Shown: positions 51,575 to 60,913 of the stretch, piece after piece
How the letters are laid out: each line of letters begins with the position of its first letter
How positions within the stretch are numbered: position 1 is the stretch's first letter
Origin: Actinophytocola sp963729115
GTDB lineage: Bacteria > Actinomycetota > Actinomycetes > Mycobacteriales > Pseudonocardiaceae
NCBI GenBank assembly: GCA_963729115.1
Contig: CAVSMR010000008.1
Span: 124,001 to 188,000, forward strand
Length of the DNA: 64,000 nt
Direction: 5' to 3'
The notes under the pieces: model-generated
The model's database searches: none
Told to the model about the DNA's origin: nothing
What the model saw: the letters and a program-made list of their open reading frames with translations, nothing else
Position numbers and translations under genes: made by a program

Positions 51575-52660
51575 ATGAGGGCCGCCGTACTGAATCAGGT
51601 CGGGGACACCAAGCTGGAGCTGCGCGACGACGTGCGCACCACCGACGTCGGGCCCACGGAGGTCCGCATCCGCGTCCGGGCCACGGGCGTGTGCCACAGC
51701 GACCTGTCCGCAATGGACGGCACGCTGCCCGCGCTCGCGCCGGGCATCATCGGCCACGAGGGCGCCGGCGAGGTCGTCGCGGCCGGGGACCGGGTCGAGC
51801 ACCTGGCGATCGGCGACCGCGTGGCGCTGACGTTCGTGCCGCCGTGCGGCACCTGCGTGAACTGCCGGGGCGGCCGGCCGCACCTGTGTGCGATCCACAC
51901 GATCGCCGCGTTCATGAACCCGCGCTTCCTCATCGGCGACACCCCCGTGTTCGGCTACGCCGGGACCGGGACGTTCGCCGAGGAGCTCGTCGTGCCCGCC
52001 GACGGGGCGGTGAAGATCGACGACGACGTGCCGTTCGAGATCGCCGCCCTCGTCGCCTGCGGCGTGATGACCGGCGTCGGCGCGGTGATCAACACCGCGC
52101 GCGTCGAGCCCGGCTCGACGGTGCTGATCATCGGCTGCGGCGGGGTCGGCATCTCCGCGATCCAGGGCGCGCGGCTGGCCGGCGCGGCGCAGATCGTCGC
52201 CGTGGACCCGGTCACCGACAAGCACGAGACGGCCAAGCGGTTCGGCGCCACGCACGCGATCACCCCGGACGGGCTCGCGGAGGCGCACGCGTCGCTGACC
52301 GGGAGCCAGGGCTGGGACTACGCGTTCGACGTGGTCGGGCTGCCGGCCACGATCCGCTCCGCGTGGGACAACGCCCGCCGCGGCGGCACGGTCGTCGTGG
52401 TGGGCGCCGGGCGCGGGGACGCGATGGTGCAGTTCTCCGCGCAGGAGCTGTTCCTGCACGACAAGCGGCTCCTCGGGTCCTTCTACGGGGGCGCGGACGT
52501 GCAGCGGGACTACCCGCGGCTGCTGTCGCTGTGGCGGGCCGGCCGGCTGGATCTCGAGGGCATGATCAGCAAGCGGATCACGCTCGACGAGATCAACGAC
52601 GGGCTGCAGGCGCTGCGGGCGGGCGGCACGCTCATCCGGCAGATCGTCACGTTCGGCTGA
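51575..52660 (+). CDS. Zinc-dependent alcohol dehydrogenase
   Basis: A 361-residue medium-chain dehydrogenase. Catalytic zinc ligands are in GVCHSD (Cys) and GHEGAGEV (His); the structural zinc cysteines are CGTCVNCRGGRPHLC; the NAD motif is GCGGVGIS. A GAGGAGG ribosome site precedes the ATG. It leads an operon with hsd4A and an aldehyde dehydrogenase behind a KstR box, so it may oxidise a steroid side-chain alcohol (for example the 26-hydroxyl made by Cyp125) to the aldehyde; the substrate is inferred only. Confidence 0.88.
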   Translation: MRAAVLNQVGDTKLELRDDVRTTDVGPTEVRIRVRATGVCHSDLSAMDGTLPALAPGIIGHEGAGEVVAAGDRVEHLAIGDRVALTFVPPCGTCVNCRGGRPHLCAIHTIAAFMNPRFLIGDTPVFGYAGTGTFAEELVVPADGAVKIDDDVPFEIAALVACGVMTGVGAVINTARVEPGSTVLIIGCGGVGISAIQGARLAGAAQIVAVDPVTDKHETAKRFGATHAITPDGLAEAHASLTGSQGWDYAFDVVGLPATIRSAWDNARRGGTVVVVGAGRGDAMVQFSAQELFLHDKRLLGSFYGGADVQRDYPRLLSLWRAGRLDLEGMISKRITLDEINDGLQALRAGGTLIRQIVTFG

Positions 52661-52665
52661 GCCGC

Positions 52666-53535
52666 ATGGATCCGCTGAGCCTCGAGGGCAAGGTCGCCGT
52701 CGTCACCGGTGCGGGTGCCGGGCTCGGCCGCGCGGAGGCGCTGGCCCTCGCCCGGGCCGGCGCGGACGTGGTGGTCAACGACGTGCCCGGCGGCACCGGC
52801 GGCGACACGGTCGACGCGATCGAGGCGGCCGGCGGCAAGGCCGTCCTCGTCGAGGGCGACGTCGGCGAGGCGGCCACCGCCCGCGAGCTGGTGGCCGCGG
52901 CCGAGCGGCTCGGCGGGCTCCACGTGGTCGTCAACAACGCGGGCGTGCTGCGCGACCGGATGCTGTTCGGCATGTCCGACGAGGAGTGGGACACGGTCGT
53001 CCGGGTGCACCTGCGCGGCCATTTCCTGCTCTCCCGGGACGCCGCCGCGTACTGGCGCGCGCGGTCGAAGGCCGGCGGCGACGACGGAGCCGGCCGGACC
53101 TACGGCCGGGTGGTGAACACGTCGTCGGAGGCGTTCCTGCTCGGCCCGCCGGGGCAGCCGAACTACGCCGCCGCGAAGGCCGGCATCGTGGCGCTGACGC
53201 AGTCCACCGCGCGCGGCCTCGCCCGCTACGGCGTGCGGGCCAACGCGATCTGCCCGCGCGCCCGCACCGCGATGACCGCGGACGTGTTCGGCGAAGCACC
53301 GCCCGGCGACGATCCGCTCTCGCCCGACCACGTCGCCCCGCTGGTCGCCTACCTGGCCGCCCCGGCCGCGGACGGCGTCAGCGGCCAGGTGTTCGTCGTG
53401 CACGGCGGCATGGTCGCCCTGCTCGCACCGTGGACCGTCGAGCAGCGGTTCGACAGTCCTTCATGGACGCTCAAGGAGCTGGACACCGTGGTCGGCGGAT
53501 ACCTGAGGTCGCGCAAGGAGGAGCCCCAATGTTGA
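52666..53535 (+). CDS. hsd4A: Side-chain hydroxyacyl-CoA dehydrogenase Hsd4A (ChsB1)
   Basis: A 289-residue SDR with VVTGAGAGLGRAEALALARAGADVVVND, VVNNAGVLRDRMLFGMSDEEWDTVVRVHLRGHFLLSRDAAAYW, NTSSEAFLLGPPGQPNYAAAKAG and CPRARTAMTADVFG. This follows Rv3502c, which oxidises the 3-hydroxyacyl-CoA of the sterol side chain and can act as a 17beta-hydroxysteroid dehydrogenase. The ATG is 5 bp after the ADH stop, and the stop overlaps the ALDH start by several bases. Confidence 0.9.
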   Translation: MDPLSLEGKVAVVTGAGAGLGRAEALALARAGADVVVNDVPGGTGGDTVDAIEAAGGKAVLVEGDVGEAATARELVAAAERLGGLHVVVNNAGVLRDRMLFGMSDEEWDTVVRVHLRGHFLLSRDAAAYWRARSKAGGDDGAGRTYGRVVNTSSEAFLLGPPGQPNYAAAKAGIVALTQSTARGLARYGVRANAICPRARTAMTADVFGEAPPGDDPLSPDHVAPLVAYLAAPAADGVSGQVFVVHGGMVALLAPWTVEQRFDSPSWTLKELDTVVGGYLRSRKEEPQC

Positions 53536-55040
53536 GCCTGCTCGGGTACCGGGAGAAGGTCGGGCTGTCCGACGGGCAGCTGCTCGTCGGCGGCACGTGG
53601 CGCGCGGCCGCCGACGGCGCCACCTGGACCCACGTGCATCCGGCCACCGGCGAGGAGATCGGCGCCTTCCCGGTCGCCACGATGTCCGATGTGGACGATG
53701 CGGTGCGGGCGGCCCGGCGGGCGTTCGACGAGGGCAGCTGGTCCAACTCCCGGGCCACCACCCGGATCCAGCTCCTGCACCGGTACGCGAACCTGCTGCG
53801 CGAGCACGCCGAGGAGCTGCGCGGCCTGCAGGCGCTGGACAACGGCGTGCCCCTGTCGTTCAGCGCCAACATCTACGCCACCGGCGTGGAGTGCGCCGCG
53901 GACGTGATCGACCACCACGCGGGCTGGGTCGACAAGGTCGGCGGCCAGACGCTGCCGCCCTACCAGGGCGGCGACCACCTGGCGATGACGTTCCGCGAGC
54001 CGATCGGCGTGGTGGCGGCGATCCTGCCGTGGAACGCGCCGTTCCTGCTGTTCGCGCAGAAGCTCGGCCCGGCACTGGCGGCCGGGTGCACGGTCGTGCT
54101 CAAGCCGTCGGAGTTCGCGTCGTTCACCGTGCTGCGGATGGTCGAGCTGCTCGTCGAGGCCGGGCTGCCCGACGGCGTGGTCAACGTCGTGACCGGCCCG
54201 GGCGACCCGACCGGCGAGGCGCTGATCACCCACCCGCTGGTCGACAAGATCAGCTTCACCGGCAGCCGCGCGGTCGGCAGGCGGATCGTCGAGGCGTCGG
54301 CGGGCACGCTCAAGCGGGTGTCGCTGGAGCTGGGCGGGAAGAGCCCGACGCTGGTGTTCCCGGACGCGCCGGACGTGGGCCTCGCCGCGATGACCACGAT
54401 GGGCACCGTCACGATGGGACTGTCCGGGCAGGCCTGCGTCGCGCACACCCGCGCGCTCGTCCACCGTGACGCCTACGACCAGTTCCTCGCCGCCGCCGAG
54501 ATGATGGCGGGCGCGGTCAGCTACGGCGACCCGTTCGAGCCGGCCACGATGTCGGCCCCGCTGATCAACGCCCGGCAGCTGGACCGCGTGCTGGGATTCA
54601 TCGACCGCGGCCAGGAGGCGGGCGCGCGGCTCGTGTGCGGCGGCGGGCGCGCGGACGGCGACCTGGCGGCCGGCAACTTCGTCCGGCCCACCGTGTTCGC
54701 GGACGTGGCCAACGACATGGAGATCGCACAGCAGGAGATCTTCGGCCCGGTGCTCGTGGTCGTGCCGTTCGACGACGAGGACGAGGCCGTGCGGCTGGCC
54801 AACGACACCGAGTACGGCCTGGGCGCCGGCATCTACACAGCCGACGCCCGGCGCGCCTTCCGGCTGGCCCGCAAGGTCCGCGCCGGCACGATCGGGATCA
54901 ACGGCTTCCAGGTCGAGCCGCACCTGCCCTTCGGCGGGTTCAAGCAGTCCGGCCTCGGCCGCGAGGGCGGGCAGAGCGCGTTCGAGGCCTACACGGAGCT
55001 GAAGACCGTGCTGATGCCGCTGACCGACGAACTGATGTAG
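53529..55040 (+). CDS. NAD(P)-dependent aldehyde dehydrogenase
   Basis: A 503-residue aldehyde dehydrogenase: ILPWNAPFLLFAQKLGPALAAGCTVVLKPSEFA (cofactor site), SFTGSRAVGRRI, catalytic Glu in LELGGKSP and nucleophile Cys in SGQACVAHTR, EIFGPVL near the C-terminus. An AAGGAGG ribosome site lies just upstream. In the operon ADH-hsd4A-ALDH-SDR it probably turns a steroid side-chain aldehyde or a released propionaldehyde-like product into the acid or CoA ester precursor; no CoA-acylating motif is obvious. Confidence 0.88.
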   Translation: MLSLLGYREKVGLSDGQLLVGGTWRAAADGATWTHVHPATGEEIGAFPVATMSDVDDAVRAARRAFDEGSWSNSRATTRIQLLHRYANLLREHAEELRGLQALDNGVPLSFSANIYATGVECAADVIDHHAGWVDKVGGQTLPPYQGGDHLAMTFREPIGVVAAILPWNAPFLLFAQKLGPALAAGCTVVLKPSEFASFTVLRMVELLVEAGLPDGVVNVVTGPGDPTGEALITHPLVDKISFTGSRAVGRRIVEASAGTLKRVSLELGGKSPTLVFPDAPDVGLAAMTTMGTVTMGLSGQACVAHTRALVHRDAYDQFLAAAEMMAGAVSYGDPFEPATMSAPLINARQLDRVLGFIDRGQEAGARLVCGGGRADGDLAAGNFVRPTVFADVANDMEIAQQEIFGPVLVVVPFDDEDEAVRLANDTEYGLGAGIYTADARRAFRLARKVRAGTIGINGFQVEPHLPFGGFKQSGLGREGGQSAFEAYTELKTVLMPLTDELM

Positions 55041-55049
55041 AGGGGATCC

Positions 55050-55799
55050 ATGGGCAGGCTGTCGGGGAAGGTCGCGCTCGTCACCGGCGCCGCGAACGGC
55101 CAGGGCGCCGCCGCGGCCCGGCGGTTCGTCGCCGAGGGCGCGCGCGTGGTGCTCGCCGACGTCGACGACGACGCCGGCAAGGCGCTCGCCGGCGAGCTCG
55201 GCGCGGACTACCGCCATCTCGACGTGTCCGAAGAGGACGACTGGGCCGCCGCGCTGGAGGCCTGCGGCCCGGTCACCGTGCTCGTGAACAACGCCGGCGT
55301 GCTGCACTTCTCGCTGCTGCACGAGACGACGCTCGCCGACTACGAGCGGGTGATCCGGGTCAACCAGGTCGGCACGTTCCTCGGCATGCGCGCGGTCATA
55401 CCCGGCATGCTCGAGGCCGGCGGCGGCTCGATCGTCAACGTGTCCTCAGTAGAGGGCCTGGCGGCGGCGCCGCTGCTGGTCGCGTACACGGCGAGCAAGT
55501 TCGCGATCCGCGGGATGACCAAGGTCGCCGCGCTGGAGCTCGCCGGGAAGGGCGTGCGGGTCAACTCCGTGCACCCGGGCGTGGTCGACACCGGGCTGCT
55601 GCCCACCGCGCTCGGCGGGCAGCCGGTGGACCTGTCCTATGTCGCCAAGAAGGTGCCGATGCGCAGGGTCGGCCAGCCGGCCGAGATCGCGGAGCTGGTG
55701 GTGTTCCTGGCAAGCGACGAGAGCTCGTACTGCACCGGCTCGGAGTTCGTCGCGGACGGTGGCGTGACGGCCGCGCATTCGCTCTCGAGTTTCGGGTAA
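55050..55799 (+). CDS. Short-chain dehydrogenase (hydroxysteroid dehydrogenase-like)
   Basis: A 249-residue classical SDR: ALVTGAANGQGAAAARRFVAEGARVVLADV, NNAG, VNVSSVEGLAAAPLLVAYTASK (Ser and YxxxK), HPGVVDTG. It resembles the 3alpha/20beta-hydroxysteroid dehydrogenase group (FabG3/Rv2002). A GAGGGGAT ribosome site precedes the ATG. It is 9 bp after the ALDH stop, the last gene before the mce4 locus, and presumably interconverts a steroid hydroxyl and ketone. Confidence 0.87.
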   Translation: MGRLSGKVALVTGAANGQGAAAARRFVAEGARVVLADVDDDAGKALAGELGADYRHLDVSEEDDWAAALEACGPVTVLVNNAGVLHFSLLHETTLADYERVIRVNQVGTFLGMRAVIPGMLEAGGGSIVNVSSVEGLAAAPLLVAYTASKFAIRGMTKVAALELAGKGVRVNSVHPGVVDTGLLPTALGGQPVDLSYVAKKVPMRRVGQPAEIAELVVFLASDESSYCTGSEFVADGGVTAAHSLSSFG

Positions 55800-55854
55800 C
55801 CCCGCGGTCGCTGGGTCGTTGTGCATGCAGGGCAAGGGAAACCTGGGTGATGGC

Positions 55855-56646
55855 ATGAGCGATGGTGCTGGGCCGCAAGCTCCGCCCGTGCGCGCGCTCG
55901 CCCAGGTCGGCCGCATGTCGACGCTCGGCTGGGAGGTGCTGCGGTACACGCCGCGCCGGCCGTTCCAGTGGCGCGAGCTCGTGCAGCAGTGCTGGTTCTT
56001 CGCGAGCGTCACGATCCTGCCGACCGCGCTGGTGTCGATCCCCTTCGGCGCGGTCATCGCCCTGCAGCTCGGCTCGCTGACCCAGCAGATCGGTGCCCAG
56101 TCGTTCACCGGCGCGGCGAGCGCGCTCGCGATCGTGCAGCAGGCGAGCCCGCTCATCACGGCGTTGCTGGTGGCCGGCGCGGGTGGGTCGGCCATGTGCG
56201 CGGACATCGGCTCCCGCACGATCCGCGAGGAGATCGACGCGCTCGAGGTGCTCGGCGTGTCCCCGGTGCAGCGGCTCATCGTGCCCCGGGTGCTCGCCGT
56301 GATCATCGTGGCGGTGCTGCTGAACGGGCTGGTCAGCGTGGTCGGCGTCGGCGGTGGCTACTACTTCAACGTCGTGCTCCAGGGCGGCACGCCGGGCGCG
56401 TACCTGGCCTCGTTCAACGCGCTGGCCCAGCTGCCGGACCTGTGGGTGAGCGAGCTCAAGGCGGTGATCTACGGGTTCGTCGCCGGCATCGTCGCCGCGT
56501 ACCGCGGGCTGAACCCCGGCCGCGGGCCCAAGGGTGTCGGGGACGCGGTCAACCAGACCGTGGTGATCACGTTCCTGCTGCTGTTCCTCATCAACGTGGT
56601 GATCACCGGGATCTACCTGCAGATCGTCCCGCCGAAGGGCATGTAG
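55855..56646 (+). CDS. yrbE4A: Mce4 permease YrbE4A
   Basis: A 263-residue MlaE/YrbE permease with about five hydrophobic segments (FFASVTILPTALVSIPFGAVIALQLGS; VAGAGGSAMCADIGSRTIREEIDALEVLGVSPVQRLIVPRV is the conserved cytoplasmic loop carrying EExDAL). It forms the membrane part of the Mce4 ABC-type importer with YrbE4B. It starts the mce4 operon; the 55-bp gap after the SDR gene has no KstR box, so expression probably comes from the operon starting at 51575 or a weak local promoter. Confidence 0.92.
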   Translation: MSDGAGPQAPPVRALAQVGRMSTLGWEVLRYTPRRPFQWRELVQQCWFFASVTILPTALVSIPFGAVIALQLGSLTQQIGAQSFTGAASALAIVQQASPLITALLVAGAGGSAMCADIGSRTIREEIDALEVLGVSPVQRLIVPRVLAVIIVAVLLNGLVSVVGVGGGYYFNVVLQGGTPGAYLASFNALAQLPDLWVSELKAVIYGFVAGIVAAYRGLNPGRGPKGVGDAVNQTVVITFLLLFLINVVITGIYLQIVPPKGM

Positions 56647-56650
56647 GCAC

Positions 56651-57514
56651 ATGACCGTCGTGGACACCGACGTCCCACCAAGCGAGCGCACCCGGACGGC
56701 CGGGGTGGCCGCCGGGCCGGGGAACGCCCTGGCCGCGCTCGGCGAGCAGCTCGCGTTCTACGTGCGCGTGGTGCGCACCATGCCGCGCACGCTGGTGCAC
56801 TATCCCAAGGAGACACTGCGGATCCTGTCCGACGTGTTCTTCGGCAGCGGCGCGCTCGCGGTCATCGGCGGCACGCTCGGCGTGATGATCGGCATGACCG
56901 TGTTCACCGGCCTGATCGTCGGCCTGCAGGGGTACTCGGCGCTCAACCAGCTCGGCACCTCGGCGCTGACCGGGTTCATCGCCGCGTACTTCGACACCCG
57001 CGAGGTCGCGCCGCTGGCCGCCGGCCTCGCGCTGTCGGCGACCGTCGGCTGCGGGTTCACCGCACAGCTGGGCGCCATGCGGATCTCCGAGGAGATCGAC
57101 GCGCTCGAGGTGATGGCCGTGCCGAGCCTGCCGTACCTGGTGACCACGCGGGTGCTGGCGGCGGTGGCCGCGGTCATCCCGCTCTACCTGGTCGGCCTGC
57201 TCTGCTCGTACGCGGCCTCGCGGCAGATCACGGTGTGGTTCTACGGGCAGTCGGCCGGCACCTACGACCACTACTTCCACCTGTTCCTCCCGCCGGGGGA
57301 CGTCCTGTGGTCGTTCCTCAAGGTCATCGTGTTCAGCGTCGTCGTGATCATGGTGCACTGCTACTACGGCTACACCGCTACCGGCGGCCCGGCCGGGGTG
57401 GGCGTCGCGGTCGGCCGCGCGGTACGGGCGGCGATCGTGCTGCAGATGCTGCTGGACTTCTTCCTCAGCCTGGCCATCTGGGGCGCCACGACGACGGTGC
57501 GGATCGCGGGATGA
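56651..57514 (+). CDS. yrbE4B: Mce4 permease YrbE4B
   Basis: 287 residues, MlaE-like permease with an N-terminal cytoplasmic tail, AVIGGTLGVMIGMTVFTGLIVGLQG, the AQLGAMRISEEIDALEVMAVPSLPYLVTTRV loop (EExDAL motif again), and a final SVVVIMVHCYYGYTATGGPAGVGVAVGRAVRA segment. It pairs with YrbE4A. The stop overlaps mce4A by 4 bp. Confidence 0.92.
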   Translation: MTVVDTDVPPSERTRTAGVAAGPGNALAALGEQLAFYVRVVRTMPRTLVHYPKETLRILSDVFFGSGALAVIGGTLGVMIGMTVFTGLIVGLQGYSALNQLGTSALTGFIAAYFDTREVAPLAAGLALSATVGCGFTAQLGAMRISEEIDALEVMAVPSLPYLVTTRVLAAVAAVIPLYLVGLLCSYAASRQITVWFYGQSAGTYDHYFHLFLPPGDVLWSFLKVIVFSVVVIMVHCYYGYTATGGPAGVGVAVGRAVRAAIVLQMLLDFFLSLAIWGATTTVRIAG

Positions 57515-58854
57515 GCGAGCGCGCGAGCGAGTCGACGGCACGGGGCACCCGGACCCGGTACCAGCTGTACGGCCTGGTGTTCCTCGTCATCGCCGCGTTG
57601 CTCGTGGCGCTGTCGGTCGCCTTCTACCGCAAGACCTTCGTCGACGTGGTGCCCGTGCGGCTGGAGACCGACCACGTCGGCAACCAGCTGCGCACCGGCG
57701 CGGACGTGAAGCTGCGCGGGCTGATCGTCGGCGAGGTACGCGGCGTGCACGCCGAGGGCGACACCGCCGTGCTCGACCTCGCGCTCGATCCGGACACCGT
57801 GACCCGCATCCCCGGCAACGTGTCGGCGCGGCTGCTGCCGAAGACGCTGTTCGGCGAACGCTATGTGGCGCTTCAGGTTCCGCCGCGGCCGGACGGGCCG
57901 ATCGCGGCGGACGCGGTGATCGGGCAGGACCGCACCTCCACCGCGATCGAGATCGAGCAGGTGCTGGACAACCTGATGCCGGTGCTGCGGGCGGTGCAGC
58001 CGGAGAAGCTCGCGAGCACGCTCAACGCGATGTCCACGGCGCTGGCCGGCCGCGGCGAGCAGTTCGGCGACACCCTCGTCCAGCTCGGCGCGTACCTGGA
58101 GAAGCTCGAGCCGTCGCTGCCGGACGTGCGGGCCGACATCCGCCGGCTCGCCGACGTGGCCGACCTGTACGCCGACGCCGGCCCCGACCTCGTCACCGCG
58201 CTCGCCGACCTCACCACCACGACCCGGACGGTCGTCGCCCAGCGGTCCAGCCTCGACGCCCTGTATGCCGAGCTGACCACCGCGTCGGTCGACCTGCGGA
58301 ACTTCCTCGCGGTCAACCGGAACAACCTCATCGGCCTCGCGAGCACCTCACGGTCCACTTTGGACGTACTGGCCAAGTACGCGCCGGAGTACCCCTGCCT
58401 GCTCCGCCAGCTGGTGTCCTCGATCCCGGCCGCGGACACCGCGTTCGGGAAGGGCTCCGCACACCCGGACGTCACCCGGGTGACGATCGAGATCACCTCG
58501 AGCCGCGGCAAGTACCTGCCGGGCGTGGACACCCCGCGCTACGACGACAAGCGCGGCCCGCGCTGCTACCCGATCGCGCACCCCCCGGCCCGCTTCCCGC
58601 AGTACCCGCCGGGCGGCCCGGTCAGGGACGGCGCGTCGAAGCCGCCGCCCCCGCACAACGAGACGCCGCAGGACTTCCAGCCGACCACGCCGCAGCAGGC
58701 CGGCAGCCCCGTGCTGCCCAACTCGCCGGCCGAGCGCGACCTGATCGCGGCGTTGCTCGCACCCGGCCTGGGCGTGCCGCCGAGCCAGGTGCCGGCGTGG
58801 AGCTCGCTGCTCGTGGGCCCGCTGCTGCGCGGGGCGGAGGTGACCGTGTCGTGA
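57511..58854 (+). CDS. mce4A: Mce4A sterol-import substrate-binding protein
   Basis: A 447-residue Mce protein: one N-terminal membrane anchor (YGLVFLVIAALLVALSVAFY), an MlaD/Mce domain (VRLETDHVGNQLRTGADVKLRGLIVGEVRG) and a long helical region that forms the periplasmic tunnel in homologues, with a Pro-rich tail near 370-410. First of the six Mce4 proteins, whose hexamer is thought to carry cholesterol across the envelope to the YrbE4 permease. Coupled to yrbE4B by 4 bp. Confidence 0.92.
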   Translation: MSERASESTARGTRTRYQLYGLVFLVIAALLVALSVAFYRKTFVDVVPVRLETDHVGNQLRTGADVKLRGLIVGEVRGVHAEGDTAVLDLALDPDTVTRIPGNVSARLLPKTLFGERYVALQVPPRPDGPIAADAVIGQDRTSTAIEIEQVLDNLMPVLRAVQPEKLASTLNAMSTALAGRGEQFGDTLVQLGAYLEKLEPSLPDVRADIRRLADVADLYADAGPDLVTALADLTTTTRTVVAQRSSLDALYAELTTASVDLRNFLAVNRNNLIGLASTSRSTLDVLAKYAPEYPCLLRQLVSSIPAADTAFGKGSAHPDVTRVTIEITSSRGKYLPGVDTPRYDDKRGPRCYPIAHPPARFPQYPPGGPVRDGASKPPPPHNETPQDFQPTTPQQAGSPVLPNSPAERDLIAALLAPGLGVPPSQVPAWSSLLVGPLLRGAEVTVS

Positions 58855-59894
58855 GGAACTTCGTGGCGCCGCTGGTGAAGATGCTGGCCTTCGCGGCCGT
58901 TACCGTCACGCTGACCGCCTTGCTGGGCCTCACGATCGCCAACACGACGGTCGGCGAGACGTCCGGATACGCGGCGCGGTTCACCGACGCCACCGGGCTC
59001 AACGTCGGCGACGACGTCCGGATGTCGGGCGTCCGCATCGGACAGGTCAGCGACATCGCGGTGTACGACAACAAGTACGCAGACGTGCGGTTCGACGTGG
59101 AGGCGTCCCGCACGCTGCCCCGCTCGCTGACCGCGACCATCAAGTACCGCAACCTGATCGGCCAGCGCTACGTCTCGCTCGGCCTGGGCGCGGGGGGCGA
59201 CCCGAACGCCGTCCTGCGGCCCGGCGACGTGATCCCACCCGAGCGCACCCGCCCGGCGCTCAACCTCACCGTGCTGTTCAACGGGTTCCGGCCGCTGTTC
59301 GAGGCGCTGGACCCGAAGGAGGTCAACAAGCTGGCGGGCGAGCTGATCCAGGTCCTGCAGGGCGAGGGCGGCACGATCGACTCCGTCCTCGCGCACACCG
59401 CGTCGCTGTCGACCGCGATCGCCGGCAAGGACGAGGTGATCGGCCAGGTGATCGACAACCTGAACGCCGTGCTCACGACCGTGAACGACCGCACCACCGA
59501 GGTGTCCGGGCTGATCGACCAGCTGCAGCTGCTCGCCTCGGGGCTGGCCGGGCAGCGCAAGCCGATCGGCGACGCGATCGACGCGCTCGGCGACCTGACC
59601 GGCACGACGGCCGGCCTGCTCGGCCAGGCGCGGCCGGCCCTCAAGGACGACATCGCCGCGCTCGGCCGGCTCTCCTCGACGCTCGCCGACAACGGCGACA
59701 CGGTCGACAAGTTCCTCGCCGGGCTGCCGCACAAGATCCAGACGATCAACCGGGTGTCCAGCTACGGCGGCTGGTTCAACTACTACCTCTGCAGCGCGTC
59801 CGGCCGGATCGGCGTGTCGGATCTCGGCATCACCGTCGACATCCCGGCGCTGCCGGTGCCCGGCACGCCGATGGTGGAGAGGTGCGGACCGTGA
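58851..59894 (+). CDS. mce4B: Mce4B
   Basis: 347 residues, GTG start overlapping the mce4A stop by 4 bp. N-terminal membrane anchor (MLAFAAVTVTLTALLGLTIA), Mce domain (ARFTDATGLNVGDDVRMSGVRIGQV; IKYRNLIGQRYVSL), then an extended helical segment and a C-terminal GGWFNYYLCS motif found in Mce B/C-type subunits. Part of the Mce4 sterol importer. Confidence 0.91.
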   Translation: MRNFVAPLVKMLAFAAVTVTLTALLGLTIANTTVGETSGYAARFTDATGLNVGDDVRMSGVRIGQVSDIAVYDNKYADVRFDVEASRTLPRSLTATIKYRNLIGQRYVSLGLGAGGDPNAVLRPGDVIPPERTRPALNLTVLFNGFRPLFEALDPKEVNKLAGELIQVLQGEGGTIDSVLAHTASLSTAIAGKDEVIGQVIDNLNAVLTTVNDRTTEVSGLIDQLQLLASGLAGQRKPIGDAIDALGDLTGTTAGLLGQARPALKDDIAALGRLSSTLADNGDTVDKFLAGLPHKIQTINRVSSYGGWFNYYLCSASGRIGVSDLGITVDIPALPVPGTPMVERCGP

Positions 59895-60913
59895 AGGCCC
59901 TCAAGGACCGGGACCAGGCGAGCGTCGGCACGGTGACGATCGTGCTGCTCGTGCTCGGCCTGCTGGTCGCGTTCAACGCCGACGACCTGCCGATCATCGG
60001 CGGTGGCACGACCTACACCGCGGAGTTCCGCGAGTCGGCCGGGCTGCGGCCGGGCAACGAGGTGCGCCTGGCCGGGGTCAAGGTCGGCGTCGTGCGCGAC
60101 GTCGAGCTGGCCCGGAACAAGGTGGTCGCCGACTTCCGGGTGTCGGACGTGAGCCTCGGCGACGAGAGCACGGTGTCCATCGAGGTGAAGACCCTGCTCG
60201 GGGACAAGTACCTCGCGCTCACCTCCGCCGGGAGGTCGCCGCAGCGGCCGGGCGACCCGATCCCGGTGCGGCGCACGCGCACGCCGTTCGACATCGTGCC
60301 GGCCGTCAGCAAGCTCGCGGACACGGTCGAGGAGATCGACACCGACCGGCTGGCGAAGAGCTTCGCGGTCATCTCCGACACGTTCGCGAACAGCCCGAAG
60401 CACCTGCGGAACACGCTCACCGGCCTGACCCGCCTCTCGACGACACTGTCCACACGCGACGAACAGCTGAAGACGCTGCTGTCGAACACGGCCGGCGTGT
60501 CGAAGACGGTCGCCGACCGGGACGCGCAGCTGCAGAAGCTGTTCGCCGACGCGAGCCTGCTGCTCGACGAGCTGAGCGCGCGCCGCGACGCGGTGGCCAC
60601 CCTGCTGTCCGGCACGACCTCGCTCGCCGGCGAGCTGTCCGGCCTCGTCGCGGACAACGAACGGCAGCTGGGCCCGGTGCTGGACGACCTCGACCAGGTC
60701 ACCACCATCCTGCAACGCAACCAGGACAACCTGAGCGCGAGCCTGCACTCGCTCGCGCCGTACGTGCGGATGTTCAACAACGTGATCGGCAACGGCCGGT
60801 GGTTCGAGGGCTACATCTGCGGGCTGCTGCCTCCGCCGACGAAGATCGGCGTGCTCGACATCAACCCGGAGGGCTGCTCGACACCCCTTGCCTACCAGGG
60901 GGGTGGCCGGTGA
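59891..60913 (+). CDS. mce4C: Mce4C
   Basis: 340 residues. The GTG at 59891 is chosen over the one at 59882 because it makes the standard 4-bp overlap with mce4B. Membrane anchor VTIVLLVLGLLVAFNADDLP, Mce domain (AEFRESAGLRPGNEVRLAGVKVGVV; VKTLLGDKYLAL), coiled helical region and terminal GRWFEGYICGLLPPP. Third Mce4 subunit. Confidence 0.91.
   Translation: MKALKDRDQASVGTVTIVLLVLGLLVAFNADDLPIIGGGTTYTAEFRESAGLRPGNEVRLAGVKVGVVRDVELARNKVVADFRVSDVSLGDESTVSIEVKTLLGDKYLALTSAGRSPQRPGDPIPVRRTRTPFDIVPAVSKLADTVEEIDTDRLAKSFAVISDTFANSPKHLRNTLTGLTRLSTTLSTRDEQLKTLLSNTAGVSKTVADRDAQLQKLFADASLLLDELSARRDAVATLLSGTTSLAGELSGLVADNERQLGPVLDDLDQVTTILQRNQDNLSASLHSLAPYVRMFNNVIGNGRWFEGYICGLLPPPTKIGVLDINPEGCSTPLAYQGGGR

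Noticed and set aside
59882..59890. GTG at 59882 as the mce4C start
   Set aside because: It adds three residues only and breaks the regular 4-bp overlap pattern of the operon; GTG 59891 is preferred.
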